DNA from: Diplosphaera chodatii
Lineage: Eukaryota > Chlorophyta > Trebouxiophyceae > Prasiolales > Stichococcaceae
Assembly: GCA_032358165.1 (NCBI GenBank)
Contig: JAALGY010000062.1
Location: 248,001 to 312,000 of the forward strand
Length of the DNA: 64,000 nucleotides
Direction: 5' to 3'
The notes below the pieces were generated by a model. It was not told the DNA's origin. It ran no database searches and saw only the letters and a program-made list of their open reading frames with translations. This document shows positions 44,467 to 58,095 of this stretch, one piece after another (the stretch's first letter is position 1; every line of letters begins with the position of its first letter). A program made the translations under genes and the position numbers.

Positions 44467-45616
44467 GCTGGCAGGTGAGCTTGATATGGATGAGCATTTC
44501 AAGCAGCTCCGACTCCATTAGGCGTGCTACCCAGTGGACTGCAGCTGCTGTGCATCAGTGCAGCAGCAGCAAAGTGTGCTGTGCACACACATGCCCTGTG
44601 CTTCTTGCCAGGTCCTCTTGCACAAGCCAGATGATTGACCTGCTGCTCATGCCCTCCTCATTGTTGATACCCGAGTAGGTACCCCGACACTCATCACGGC
44701 TGCCCCACGGACAGCCAATGGTTAGTTGCAGCGGCCTGGAGGGCGGGGCGCACATGTCTCCCGTTCGCTATAACAGGTCAGGTTACAGCAGCACAGCGTG
44801 GTGGCTGGATCAGACTGCCTACAAGATCTGCGAGAACCCTGCATCATCCTCCGTCATACCACGCTCTTGCCCGACTGCTGTCAGCTCTTACAGGGCACTG
44901 TTTGCACGCTGCCTGATGCGGGTCGTTGGTATTTGCAGGCAGACACAATTGCCAGGCCATTGACATCGCCCCAGCGCCCAGGGCTGCCCGTCAACGCCTC
45001 TGCAGCAGGTGCAAGCCTGAAAATTCCTTGTGTTGTCAAGTGGTCACCATCGCTGACCTCAGCATCACTGTGAAGCTTCTACATCGCTCATTCCTCTGCA
45101 TGCAGATGTTCGGCAGGAGTCTGCTATGGCTCTCTAGCCGCTAGGCACCAAACGCACAGTTTTGGAGATGGTGGTCTGCACAATGCCATCATTCGATAAA
45201 TTCATGCTAGTTTGTAGTGAGCTGACAGAAATCAGCAACCTCATCAGTAGTTCCAGCCTCAAAGGGACTGCAATACCTAGTGCAACTCGGGTTGCTGTCC
45301 ATGTCCGAAGGATGCATATGCCGGTTGCATGTAGGGTGGGCCTAGCAACAAACTTATTGGCGTCAGCTGGCTATTGCCGTGTAGAACAAGTACTGTTTCA
45401 GCAAGCAATGCAGTAGTAATCATGGCATCGCGTGTTGAGTTCGCCTAATATGCGGCTTGCACCTCGGACATGTTGCTAAACAAGGCTTCCGCAACACGTG
45501 TTAATACCATCGCAGCAGCGCCAAAGCTTGCAAACAGTCAACTCCTGGCAAAGCTGCTGTATGGCTCTTTGCCAGTCCGCCCCTTCACTTTGTATAGTAG
45601 GGTTGGAGGCATCGCA
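44467..45616. other. Convergent intergenic space between TNL and F-box-like LRR gene
   Basis: Only short unremarkable frames. It should contain both 3' UTRs. No repeat or RNA gene recognised. Confidence 0.5.
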
Positions 45617-47789
45617 TCAGGTGTGCACAACAAATGTCTGTAATCGCGGTAGGACCTCCCGCAGCTCATCCCGCCCCCGCCGCTGGATGCCGGTGCAGCC
45701 ATTGATGTCCAGGGTGTCCAGCGTCTGGGCGCAGCACTCTGACAGCGCTTTGACGGCCCTGCAGCGCAGGGAACACAAGATGCAAATGGGGCGGATGCAC
45801 GTGATCTGCACATCAATGACTGCAATAGGGGTAGTTAAGTTCTTTAGCTACCCCTAACTGCAATCAAGGAGGTGCATTGCACATCCACTTGTCATGGAGG
45901 TTGGCGACACCTTGGTGCTGCACTGACGACAAGGCAGCTTTGAGATGACTACCTGAACATTCATCGACAAACAGAAGTGCTCACCTGTCTGTCAGGGTGC
46001 GCAGGCCATGCAGGCTCAGCAGCTCCAGCTTCCTGCATCCTGCCGCCAGTGCCACCACAGCTTTGTCACCAACGCGCACACACCTGCAAGCAGATGTGCT
46101 CAATCAGACTGAAGTGTGGTGACAGCATGCACAGGCAACGGCGTGAAACTCGTGGCTGTATAGATCTCGTTTCAGACCGCAGATCACTGTAGGCTTGCAA
46201 TGTATCACTCGAGCACTGGCTGGGCGCCCTTGCTTCTGAGCTTGCCCTTGACTGACCATTCGAGAGTGCGCAACATGTACAGCAGTCGTGCAACTCTGCA
46301 ACATTCCCAGGCCGCAGCCCACCAGCTGAGTGTCAGCTGGCGCAGCTGGCTGCAGGCGGCCAGCGCCCCTACGCCCACGTCCGTCACAAGCGCCGCCCCT
46401 GTCATGTCCAGCACCTAAACGCAGAGAGGAGTGTCCATCATCTCGGCGCAAGGCCGCTCCCGCAAAGATGCTGCAGGAGCGCAGACTGCAAGTGCGACCT
46501 GTTGGCATCAGGGTGTATTAGGCCTGGTCTCAGCATGAACTTGTTTACAGATAATGGAACTCCCCCTGACGGGGAGATTGGTGGCCCACCTCGAGGTGGG
46601 GCAGGCTGGCGATTGCCTTGACGCCCACATCCGTGATGCCAGAGTTGGCGTACAGCCGCAGCACCCGCAGCTGCCGGCAGTGCAGCCCGACTGCCTCGAG
46701 GCCCTCGTCTGTCACCGCCACACACCTGCCAGGGGACCACATGAGCCTGCCAATCGTGTGAAGGTCCGTAGTCGTGGCAGGTGGCTGCTCCGAAAGCAGC
46801 TAGCAGTCTGAGTCCAGTGCCTGGGTTCTGTTTCAGTGTGTGAGGACATTCACCAGAGCGACGCAACCTCGTGTCTGCACCTGGTGAGGTCGAGCTCTGT
46901 CAGCTGTGGGCACGCCGCTGCGACTGCTGCAACGCCCGCGTCGCCGATCCTCTTGCAGCCTGACACGTTCAGCGAGCGCAGTGCACGGCAGCCGGCGGCC
47001 GCTGCCTGCAGCACGGCGTCGCTGACATTCAGGTTCCAGTACAGCGACAGCGCCGCAAGCTGCGGGCTGCCCTGCAGGAGCGGCACCACGCCTGCGTCCG
47101 TCACTCTGCGCAGCAACGCAATGCAAGTATGTCACTTTGCCGATGTAGTCGGACATAGCACTACTTTTGTATGCCCGGCACGAGATCGCCACCGCTGCCG
47201 CGGCAGAACCGCCATTACATGCAGTTGGCAGGCTGCTTTCTGGCAGCGCAACGGGCACTGGAACAGAGCAGCTACTCACTGCTGGCAGGCGTTGAGGTTG
47301 AGCGACTCCAGCGGGATGCCGCTCATTGCTGCCAGGACGCCATCATCGACCCCGACCGCGAACTCCAGCACCACGTGGCGCAGGTGCTGGCGCGCAGCTG
47401 GGTTGCGCAGGAGCTGCGGCAGCAGGGCGCCCGCCTGCTGGTTGCCCGACAGATCGATGGTCTCCCACAGGCTGGGGTGCTCCGCTGCATGCGCCCACTC
47501 CTACAGCAGCAATTCGGTACGGTCATCAAACCGCTCACCTCGTATGCGGTTGCAGATGCTTTACTCGCTGTATTGTGGCACGATGTACGCGTTGAGGGTG
47601 TTGATTGGATGCGCGGTAGTGGCGGATGTAGGTCGCACAGGCAGTGACCGATGTCACATCCATCACCTTGCTGACAAGGGCGGCGCGCGCCCTGTCGCGC
47701 GGGCACAGCCGGCTCAGGATGTGCGTGATCGCTGACATGTTGCCAATGGCGCAAATGCCGAAGTGTGTCTGGCTGGCAACATGCAACAT
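45617..47789 (-). CDS. F-box/LRR protein of the At3g58530 (AMN1-like) type
   Basis: Exons in transcript order: 47789-47667, 47500-47280, 47105-46881, 46725-46590, 46414-46323, 46083-45985, 45758-45617; 312 aa, phases agree. The N-terminus (ITHILSRLCPRDRARAALVS, then HPSLWETIDLS) fits a short F-box. It is followed by Cys-containing LRRs: NLEFA-like LEFAVGVDDGVL, LNLNACQQVTDAGV, LSLYWNLNVSD, LNVSGCKRIGDAGV, LDLTRCVAVTDEGL, LRLYANSGITDVGV, LDMTGAALVTDVGV. The end, LDINGCTGIQRRGRDEL then VLPRLQTFVVH, matches the C-terminal signature of that plant family. F-box/LRR proteins are substrate receptors of SCF ubiquitin ligases; the substrate is unknown. The start was taken at the most upstream Met; Met at 47738 is an alternative. 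Confidence 0.85.
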
Positions 47790-48125
47790 GTTGCAGGCAG
47801 TCGTTCAGGTGGCCGCCGATTTGCTGATGGCGGTCGCTGGAGTCTGAGCTGATGTGCAGGTGCAGCACGGCCCTGGGTGGTGTTGCATGTAGGAGATGCT
47901 CAACATGCGTTACTGTAAGCTTGCAGAAGGTTCGTTTGCGCGCTGTGTGGATGCACGGTGCACAGTGGGTACACTGCTGGCTGTATGTAGTGACTGTCAG
48001 CGCATGCATTGCTGCAACTGGTGGTGTATCATCCGAGTTGCGCACTATCTAGCTTCGCAATGCATTGCCAGAAGAGGTCAACACAGAGCTGCTGAGCCTT
48101 CTGGGTCTGCGACTAGGAGACATGT
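47790..48125. other. Intergenic between cyclophilin and F-box/LRR gene
   Basis: About 340 bp between two minus-strand genes. No feature recognised. Confidence 0.5.
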
Positions 48126-49477
<1,352 letters not shown>

Positions 49478-50160
49478 GGCCAGGCCTCAGGACCGCACCG
49501 CTGCCGGCAAGTGTTTGGAGCTGCAGCCTGCTGCTCTTTTCGTCTGGAAGGGTGTCGAGAGGCGTTTCTGTTTTGGAGTATCACCTCCTCTAACAACGTA
49601 GGCACATCCAGACTACAAACTAGTACGTGCGCAGCAGATCAACCCAGTAGATGCATGTGCGCTTCAAAGTAGCGTCAACTTGCTGGGAGCGACTAGCGCT
49701 TGGCAGTGTATTGTACTTGTGTCATGTCACGCAAACACCTGCAATAGCGCACACTGCATCTCGGTCAGCTCAAGAGCTTGTCCAGCGCCTCGATGTGGGC
49801 ACCCTGCAGTGACGGCTCATGCAGGTTTGCAGCCGGTGTCAGGCAAACGCACAATCACTCTCTATAATTGCGTCTTGTAGCTGATGCTCAACAGTGAAGT
49901 TCAGGGCAAACCGTCACAGCACCGCCAAGTCGCCGTTCGGGGAAGTTTTGTTGGGCAAATCTGCTGGCCGACACCCTGGTGTAGGGTGACCTCTGGTTGA
50001 TTTGCAGACAGTGCATCGATTACAGCAGGGTGTGCTTCGAAGACAACGCCTCTGATTCGGTTCCCAGCTCTCCAGTCAACGGAGTGCAGTTGCTGTTGCA
50101 CAGCATAAGCAGACGCCCAGCCGCCCTGCCTCAGCCGCAGGAGCAAGTGCCCAGCGCAGC
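49478..50160. promoter_or_regulatory. Divergent promoter region of cyclophilin and bystin genes
   Basis: 683 bp between the two start codons, so both promoters must lie here or overlap. No specific element identified. Confidence 0.45.
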
Positions 50161-53100
50161 ATGACATCCCGCGCCCCGTCAGCAGATGGCGGCGCCGCCA
50201 AGCCGCCGCGGCAGCGGCCCAAGGCCAAGGACGTAAAGGACCGGGCGAAGGGGAAGCGGCCCCGGCGGCCGCCGCCGGTGGGCCACCGCCAGGCGCTGCC
50301 CGAGCAGCTGGAGGATCCCAACGAGTACGGCGTGCGGGTGAGCACATGCATGCTATGAGTGTCACCGTGGTGCGTACTCAGCACTTGCCGCCTGCATGTT
50401 GGGGGCACGCTGCCAACCGCCCTGTGGGCATGGCCGCTGCTGGGGTGCATGCCATCTGTGACGGCTCCTGGTGGGCGTCCCAGTGATGAGCTTGCGTACG
50501 GCTATCTTGATTGATTGTTCAAGGAATGACCCTGCGATGGCTCTGTGCAGACATACGGGCGGTCTAAGCGCATTCGCTCAGAGGAGGACCCGGAAGGAGA
50601 TGAGGTACGCGCTGTGAAGCTTGTAGTTCCTTGTATGGGCGTTCGCAGTTTGCAACATCTTGTGCATCGCTGCACATGCACACAGACAGCAATCACAGCA
50701 CTGCTGCCACGGCAGGGTGCTCCGCTTTGAACACCCCTCATGGTGGATCTGCAAACACGTGTTACAGCGTCGCTTCTGCACGCAGGCGCTGCCGGAGGCG
50801 ATGTCGGCGCGCATCATGCAGGAGGCGCGCCGGCAGCAGGAAGAGGTGGAAGCGGAGGGCGACCCGCTGCGCCAGGCCGCCGCGGCCGCCGGCGGAAGGT
50901 GACACACCGGCCTCCCTGCCAGAGGGGCCTGATCATGTATCATCCCGACCCTGCTTGTGTGCAAGCGTCAGACTGCGTGCGTGTGTGAACGTGTGACAGC
51001 GCCGAATCTGGGGTGCAGGGAACAGGATCACCTGGTGTGGCGAAATGCAGGGTGACGCACTGTGCTGTTCATGAGCGACCACGGCCTGGGTGTGCTGCAG
51101 GTCGATGGTGCCATCGATCCGGGACAGCGACTCCGATGAGGAGCTTGGCGGCGGCTACGGCTCAGACGGCGGTGCGAGCGCCGCCTGGGACGACGCCGAG
51201 GTGGAGGTGTCGCCGGAGGACGAGCGGGCGATGGCGACCTTCATGGTGGGCAGCCACGGCGGCCAGGCGGCCTGCCACTGCAATGCCTCAGCACCGCCAC
51301 ATGGACGCGGTCAATACAACGTCATGCTGCAATGCGATCTGGCGTGGCAGAGATGTGCCTGATCGTTTTTCGACGGCTCAGTTCCGAACCTTGCAGGCGC
51401 CAGAGGCGGGCAGGCAGGCGCAGCGCACGCTGGCGGACATCATCATGGACAAGATCCGCGCGCAGCAGGCGGCGTCCGGCGACGCGCCGCCCCCCGAGTG
51501 AGTCCCCTCTGCCGCAGGCGTCCCGAGGTCGGTGCTGCTCGAGACCTTTGCTCTGCAACACCTGACAAGCGGCAACATCGAAGAAGCCTCAACGGCATGC
51601 CCAGAGTCAGCTCGTTCGTGACCAGCATTCAGCATTGCTGAAAGAGTTCCAAGGCCCTTGCTCTACACATTGGCTTTTACACATTTTGTGGTGCGGGGGG
51701 CACGCCCCGCTATGCTCTGCTCCACCGAAGCTCAGGGCGCTGAGAGTGCATGAAATATAAGACGCTATAAGAGGTTTAGTCGTGGCAGTCTATGTGTACG
51801 GCGCGGCGGGCACGTCTGCGTGCGATGCGCCTCCGCCGAATGGCAGACTGCCAGATGCACACTGTGGCCGGGGAGGCGGCGCGTGTGATGCGCAGTGCAC
51901 GCTGCGGCCCGTCTCGGGCCTCCTGTGCAGCCTGCATGCGCCACCCGGTCAGACAGAGCAATGTGCGCCGCGCACTCTGCAGTGCAGTGCAGCACAGCGC
52001 AGCGGTTCAGACCCAGTGGGGTGCTGCTGCACCGGAAGGGTTGTATTGAGCGGTCCAGCAAGGGAGGTCGGCATCTAAGCAAGCAAGCACGCCGCAGCAC
52101 ATTGCCGCTATGCATCCTGGCAAGGTCTGCTGGTCAGTCACCTTCACCCAGGGCCTCCGCAGCGAGGACAGCATCAGTGAAAGTGCAGAGCAGCTGCCTC
52201 CTTGCGGATGTTGCAGCGGTTCGAAACCCAACGGCACGCACCGCAGGGCGGACCCCGGCCAGCTGGTGCCGGCGGGGCTGGACCCCAAGGTGGTGGCGGT
52301 GTACCACGGGGTGGGGCAGCTGCTCAGCCGCTTCACCACCGGCAAAATACCCAAGGCCTTCAAGGTACAACTCGCTGCCTGCCACGAGTTTGCTTGTCAC
52401 ATGGTGCCCTCAGCGGCAACGGGCAAGCTGGGTGAGCGTTGACTCTCAGCTTCGTCGGTGGCTGCAAACGTACCCAGCAGCAGTGTGCTGTTCTTGCTGC
52501 AGATCATCCCCAGCCTGCGCAACTGGGAGGAGGTGCTGTTCCTGACGGATGTGCCCAGCTGGACGCCGCACGCCGTCTTCCAGGCGACCCGCCTCTTCGT
52601 GTCCAGCCTGAATGCAAAGCTGGTGCGCTCCCTCCATCGACATCGTGCTCCCTTCAGACTTTGCTCAAACCGCGAGCTCAGCAGGCCCCCAAGGTCCTCC
52701 TGTCCTTGCGTGTTAGGTGTGCAGACAACATGCTGGCAAGGTCATGTAGGCTTTATCTGACAACGAACATACAAGCATATGATGTTGGTAGTTGACAGGT
52801 TAGAGTGTGCTGTGCAGGCGCAGCGGTTCGTCAACATCGTGCTGCTGCCGCACGTGCGGAGGAACATCCGTGACAACCGCCGCCTCCACTTTGCGCTGTT
52901 CCAGTCCCTGAAGAAGGCCTGCTACAAGCCCGACGCCTTTTATAAGGTGACGCCCGCTTCACACTGCCCGCTGGATCTCGTGCAGGCAGTATGAGGCATC
53001 GCTGCTGGGACGTGTCAGCACAGAGACAGGAGGGTACCTCCTCCTCGTGACCACACAGCACATCTCCCAGTCAACTAGGGCAGTCGTCCGTCATGAGGCT

Positions 53101-54557
53101 GAGCAGGAGGACGTCACCTCACTGACCTGTACCCCGTGATGACTGCAGGGCTTCCTGCTGCCGCTGTGTGCGGCTGGTGACTGCAGCCTGCGCGAGGCCG
53201 TCATCGTGGCTGCTGTCCTCCGACGCGTCTCGCTGCCGGTGGGGTCCCGGCCCCCATCCTTGTTAGGGAGCTCACTTTAGGGTGTGAACTGTGAAGGCAC
53301 CTTTGACTTGTGCATGCCAGCAACCAGGCCATGCTGCATTGAACCGGCTCTTTTTGTGCCGGCTGCTGACCTGGGGCCGGACGCCGGGCTCACACCCAGG
53401 GAGCAGGGCTGGGCAGCGGCTTGCACCTTCCCAAGCAATCATACTCAGTTGCAATCGACTGTGTCCGCAGATGTGACACAATCATACCCAAATGCATCAA
53501 CTATGTCCGCCCCCCTCAGGTGCTGCACTCCTCGGCAGCGCTGCTGCGCATCGCGGACATGGAGTACAGCGGCACCAACTCCTTCTTCATCCAGGTCCTG
53601 CTCAACAAGAAGTACGCGCTGCCCTACCGCGTGGTGAGCCAAGACGCCCTCTGCAGTCCTTGAACTCCCTCTTCTATACCCCCGAAGAGGGGGTGTACGA
53701 TGGCCATGGGGTGGCATCCATGGCAGCAGTCGGCTGTGCTTTCCTGAAACCTTGCATCGCACTGCTGCGGGCCAGTGAAGAGGATCTGCTAACAGTGGAT
53801 ACTTGCTGATCACAGGTGGATGCTCTGGTGGACCACTTCACGCGCTTCACCAACGACCCGCGGCAGATGCCCGTCGTGTGGCACCAGTCCCTGCTCGCCT
53901 TCCTGCAGGTGCAGCACCTCGTGACTCCGCGCCGCGAGCAACAGCGCCTGTTGTGAAGCACCTGTACTGGAGCACGCTACCAAGCACAGGGTTAGGCTAG
54001 CACGGTGTGGGCTTTCCCCTTGCCACTGACAGCGAGCATGTCAAGCTCAGCGCAAGCAGCGGTTTGGTCCTGATGCTGGGTGCTCCTGTGTTGCAGCGGT
54101 ACAAGCACGAGATCCGCACGGAGGACCGGCAGCCGCTCAAGGAGCTGCTGCGGCGACAGTACCACCACCAGGTGGGCTGTGCCTGTCAACTGCGTCTGCC
54201 GGCCAACCTCTGCGTCTCTGCGCCCGGTGCTGTGGTCCACGTCCCCTCAGCGGGAGGAGCTCACGCATCGCAGCAGGCGCTGCTTGGCTATCGTGTGGCC
54301 TGCACGTGGCTGAGTGCAGAAGACTGCACCTACCCGTAGTTTTCCATTCTTGTCCAGCTCGACGATGTGCTCAGCCTTGGTGGTGCTGCCCCCAGGTCAC
54401 CCCAGAAGCGCACCGCGAGCTGAACAACGCGCTCGAGCGGGGGGCGCAGCCGCCAACTGGGAGCGTGCCTGTCGGCATGGCCGCCGGGCCAGGGGGTGCA
54501 GGCAAAGGCGAGGACCCGCGCAATCTGGCGCCCGTGGTACTCATGGACGAGGGTTGA
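50161..54557 (+). CDS. BYSL: Bystin (BYSL/ENP1), 40S ribosome biogenesis factor
   Basis: Exons: 50161-50337, 50551-50604, 50786-50898, 51101-51245, 51397-51497, 52217-52364, 52503-52622, 52818-52946, 53149-53238, 53520-53633, 53816-53908, 54097-54171, 54396-54557; 1521 bp, 506 aa, phases agree. The N-terminus is basic and acidic low complexity ([18 protein letters not shown]), then [10 protein letters not shown]. The helical bystin core follows: [137 protein letters not shown]. It acts in the nucleolus in 18S rRNA processing and pre-40S export. The C-terminal tail is Gly/Ala-rich and species-specific. One intron (51498-52216) is unusually long at 719 bp. Confidence 0.93.
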
Positions 54558-54943
54558 TAGATGCGCCGGGCGTACGAGCTTACCCGCAAACAGTAGTGTG
54601 GACCCATTGGCATGAACCCATGTAGCGAAGTTCGGAACTATGCAAATAGCGTTGCGGCTCGGCGCTCAGGCCGTGGAGCCCCCGTCACAGATGATAGGCA
54701 GATGGTGTGTGAAGAAGTGCTGGCTGTGAACCACCAACCTGTCCTAGATCACCTCAGGGGGATGGTCCTGTTCTGCTGTAGTTGTAGTGTTAGAGACCGT
54801 TCAACTTGAAAGGGCTCCTATCCCCAGCCCAACCTTCGATCCGGGACGCCCTTCCCAGCTAAACCCGTAGCCACCGGCCTTCAAAGGCCCTGCTGCTGCA
54901 AACTTTGCGTGCTAGACGCAGCGCGGTCAGGCACAGAGACACC
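54558..54943. other. Intergenic between bystin and Cys-rich gene
   Basis: About 390 bp, no feature recognised; should hold the bystin 3' UTR and the promoter of the next gene. Confidence 0.45.
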
Positions 54944-57219
54944 ATGGCGGCGCGGCTGGTGGCGCTGGTAGCCCTAGCGGTGGTGCTGCCTGCGGCGCGG
55001 GCGCAGACGGGGCTGGGGCTCGGCGGATTGGCACCAGAAGCGGCGCCCGGGCCAGAGGCAGCGGTGGCCAACATCGCGGTGCCCACGGACCTGTGCCAGC
55101 GGGAGTTCTGCCTGCAGGCGGCACCGGCGGCTTGCGGCGGCGACTGCATCCTGACAGCGCTTGGCAACACCACTTCGGTGGGTCCCCAAGCTCCCAACCT
55201 ATCCCGGATGCAATCATGTTCCCGGGCCGAAGTGCAGGCCTGCACGCGGTCGTTGGGTCAGCCGACCGCCGGGGCATGTGCTGAACGACTCCAAAGCGTC
55301 ACAGCGTTGCTCGGGTACTTGCTGAGCTCACCAAAGCAGCAGCTGTCGATACAACGTCGGGTGCAAACTGCGGGATCTGTTGCATGCACCGCCAGCTTGA
55401 ACCGCCGGTGCAGCTATCGATGCGAAGCTGATGTTGTCCAGATAGCTTGGATGCCGTGCCAAGGTAGATCCAGTGCTCGCCGCGGCCCATGACGCTGCTG
55501 TGCATGCTGCACTGTTGCTCGGTCGTCTGCCGAGCTGTTTATGGCGGCAGCAACTGCACGGCCCACGTTTACCGCTCGAACCTCATCTGCTGCTTTCAAG
55601 CAATGCATGCACGTGCTCTCATCAAGCATGCCGCGTATTTGGTCAGAACCACCACTCTGACTCAATTGATGTGTTGTTGCTGTGCAGTATTGCGCGACGG
55701 CTTGCATTGCCGTCTGGGACAGCGCCGCAGTGCAGAGTGAGCGCCAGATGACAGCGATGCCGCAAGCCCTGTCGTCCTTCGTCTTGATGGCGCCACTCTG
55801 CTGAGCATCCAGCACTGCCCAACATGAGCACCAGCTTACTGTCCTTTGTGCTCATTCTCACTGACATCCGTCGCGGTGAACATCTTCGCAGGCTGCCTCA
55901 CGGGCAAGGCCTCTGGCGTCTACATCCAGCAGGTGGGCTGGTCCTCAACCGCTGCCCTTAGTCTCAGCCCACATTGGCCTGCTGTTCTGTCGCATGCGCA
56001 CAACTTGCAGCCTTGCTCGGCGCACTGCTCATGAGAGTTTCGCCACTGCCGCGGGACAGCGCTCACACGCACCGCACTGCTGTCGTGCAGCAACTTTCGG
56101 CCATATCCACAAAGTGCAATGCCGGCAAAATCGCGGCGGCGCGGCGGGCAGCGGCCGTGAAGAAGTACAACACCCTGTTCCCGTGCACTAAGACGGCCGC
56201 CACCAACGCCACCACCCTGCTGGGCCTGGACACCTGCGCCACAGGTGGGGCTTTGGAACCAGCTTGTCATAAGGCTTTGTGGCTGGCAGCGGTCATGCCA
56301 ACATAGCAATCCCTTACTGTTGAGCTTCCCGGGTATGGCGTTGTTTCTGCTTCTGAGTGTCCAGCTGCTCTGAGCAGCTCAGCGTGTATGTCCGCTTGCG
56401 CAGGCACCAACGCCACGGCGACCAACTGCGGGGCGACGTGCCTCGCATCGCTGACGGCCATCCCGGCGACCTGCCGCAACACCTTCCCCACGCTCGCCCC
56501 CGCATGGTGCGCTGCCGTTGCTGTTCCAAAACAAAACCTGATCTGCTTCGTCAGGTGCGGCAACCAGATGTCGCAGGCGACACCAGACGGGCAGGAGGAG
56601 CTGCAGCCCGGAGGGACGGCGCCGCCCCATGCCGGCATGCCCACACCCGCCCCGGCCGGGGTTCTGAATGCTGCCATCGCGCAACTGCAGGAACTCCACT
56701 CTGGAGTCGTGCATCCCCTCTGCGGAGGCGCCCGCGGACTCAGCCGGCATTGGCAGCGCTCCGGGCGGAAGCCTGGCACTCGCGCCCGCCGCAGCCCCCA
56801 GCTCCAGCTCGACCCCGCCGCCAGACCAGGGCGCCCCCCACCTGGTGCGTCCCGCGCGCTTGCCGCGATTAGGGTTTAGGGTCATGGTCCGCACCGCGTG
56901 CCGCTTACGATGACCTACTCTGGCGGTGTCGTTGTGCATCAGTGTCCCATGGGGGCTGCTCGCTCGGGGCACTCTGCGTCGGCTCAGTGGACGGAGCATT
57001 CTGCCATCGTGGTGCCGAATCGCCCAGCAGCTGCTTGGCGATGCCGGCCGCATGCTTCCTCACCAGCAGAAGTGCTTGAACACGAGGTGCTTGGCTGTGT
57101 ACCTCCCATGCACACCGCTGCACTCACTCACTCAAACATTGTTGATATGCTTGCAGGCGTCGCCATCAGCCATTGCCACAGCGCTGCTGGCGGTCTTCGC
57201 AGCTGCGCTGCTGGCATGA
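54944..57219 (+). CDS. Secreted Cys-rich protein with GPI-anchor-like tail, function unknown
   Basis: Exons: 54944-55177, 55688-55736, 55892-55932, 56091-56244, 56404-56506, 56555-56660, 56691-56844, 57157-57219. The first exon starts with a clear signal peptide (MAARLVALVALAVVLPAARA). Paired cysteines follow: LCQREFCL, CGGDC, YCATAC, CLTGK, STKCNAG, FPCTK, LDTCATG, TNCGATCLAS, PATCRN, WCGNQ. A Pro/Ala/Ser-rich stretch and a final hydrophobic exon (SPSAIATALLAVFAAALLA, stop) look like a GPI-attachment signal. Phases agree up to 56660. The junction to 56691 breaks the frame: a phase-2 donor is needed and only a phase-0 GT is seen, so there is an error or an unusual splice there. Likely cell-surface protein; no family recognised. 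Confidence 0.65.
56869..56881 (+). repeat. Interstitial telomere-like motif TTAGGGTTTAGGG
   Basis: Nearly two units of the TTTAGGG type on the plus strand, inside the last intron of the Cys-rich gene. A second pair in the opposite orientation is at 58826-58839. Confidence 0.6.
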
Positions 57220-57683
57220 GGCGTGCAGCCAGCGCGTCCTGCATCCGTCCAGCGCCGCGGGGCGAACAGCTGCAGCGGCTGCCACTTGCTGCAGTGGTCG
57301 ACCTGCGCAGCCGGCAACCACCTGTGCGACTCAGCGTCCAGCGTCAAGCGCCTGCGAAACGGTCGCTACAGGCTTCCGCAGCCGTGCGTGCTGGCAGCAC
57401 TAAATTGCCGGCAGCTGTGAGTGCAGCGCTGGTCGTCAGGTGGCAACCGTGTCAAGCTTGCCCCAATGCGGACGGTCTGCAGGCAGGACGGCGTCATCAG
57501 TCTCCCGACTGCTCAGCATCGTAGCGACGGTTCGGGTTGGTGTTGAGAGACACCGTGTTCCCCCAGATTGTTAGTGTATCCCCGGCTGCGTGAACCGGAT
57601 TCTGAACTCTGCACACCGTGACACGGAGTGCTGCATGATTTGGGGCTTTCAGTATCGGGGAGTGGCACCACTGAGCGCTTGCA

Positions 57684-57688
57684 TTACA
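57684..57688 (-). terminator. Candidate TGTAA polyadenylation signal (minus) for the gene at 58096
   Basis: TTACA on plus, read as TGTAA on minus, about 410 bp past the stop at 58096. Confidence 0.4.
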
Positions 57689-57738
57689 ATACTGTATGGC
57701 ATCGGGGCCACGTCCTGTTGAGCCTGACCTCGAAACAC

Positions 57739-57743
57739 TGTAA
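57739..57743 (+). terminator. Candidate TGTAA polyadenylation signal for the Cys-rich gene
   Basis: TGTAA about 520 bp past the stop at 57219. Confidence 0.4.
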
Positions 57744-58095
57744 ATTGAGCACCATGTGAGCTGAGCTTGGCGAGCGGCACATCCTACGGTACACATGGCT
57801 TCGCTTCCACTCGGTGCCTCCATGTGTCACCAAAATAAATGCGCTCGGAGTTGCACTGCCTGTCCACATTGTGACAATGCCTGAAGAAGCAGGAGGGGCC
57901 CTGCTGGCTGCTTTCCTTGTTCCGCCGAGCAGCTGCACGCTGCCGACTACACATGCTGCCCAATTCCAGCTAGCAAGACACTGTTGATCTTGCTGCATGC
58001 TCCGACGCTATCCAACTGGAGTTGCAAAGCTTGCCAGGATGCCCCTGATCCTGGGATGACCTCACTTTGTCTGTCAGTGGCAGCCCCACTGCTGA

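Larger units (their letters stand above)
57220..58095. other. Convergent 3' regions of Cys-rich gene and hypothetical gene
   Basis: No coding exon. Poly(A)-like signals for both strands lie close together in the middle (TGTAA plus at 57739, TGTAA minus at 57684-57688). Confidence 0.5.
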
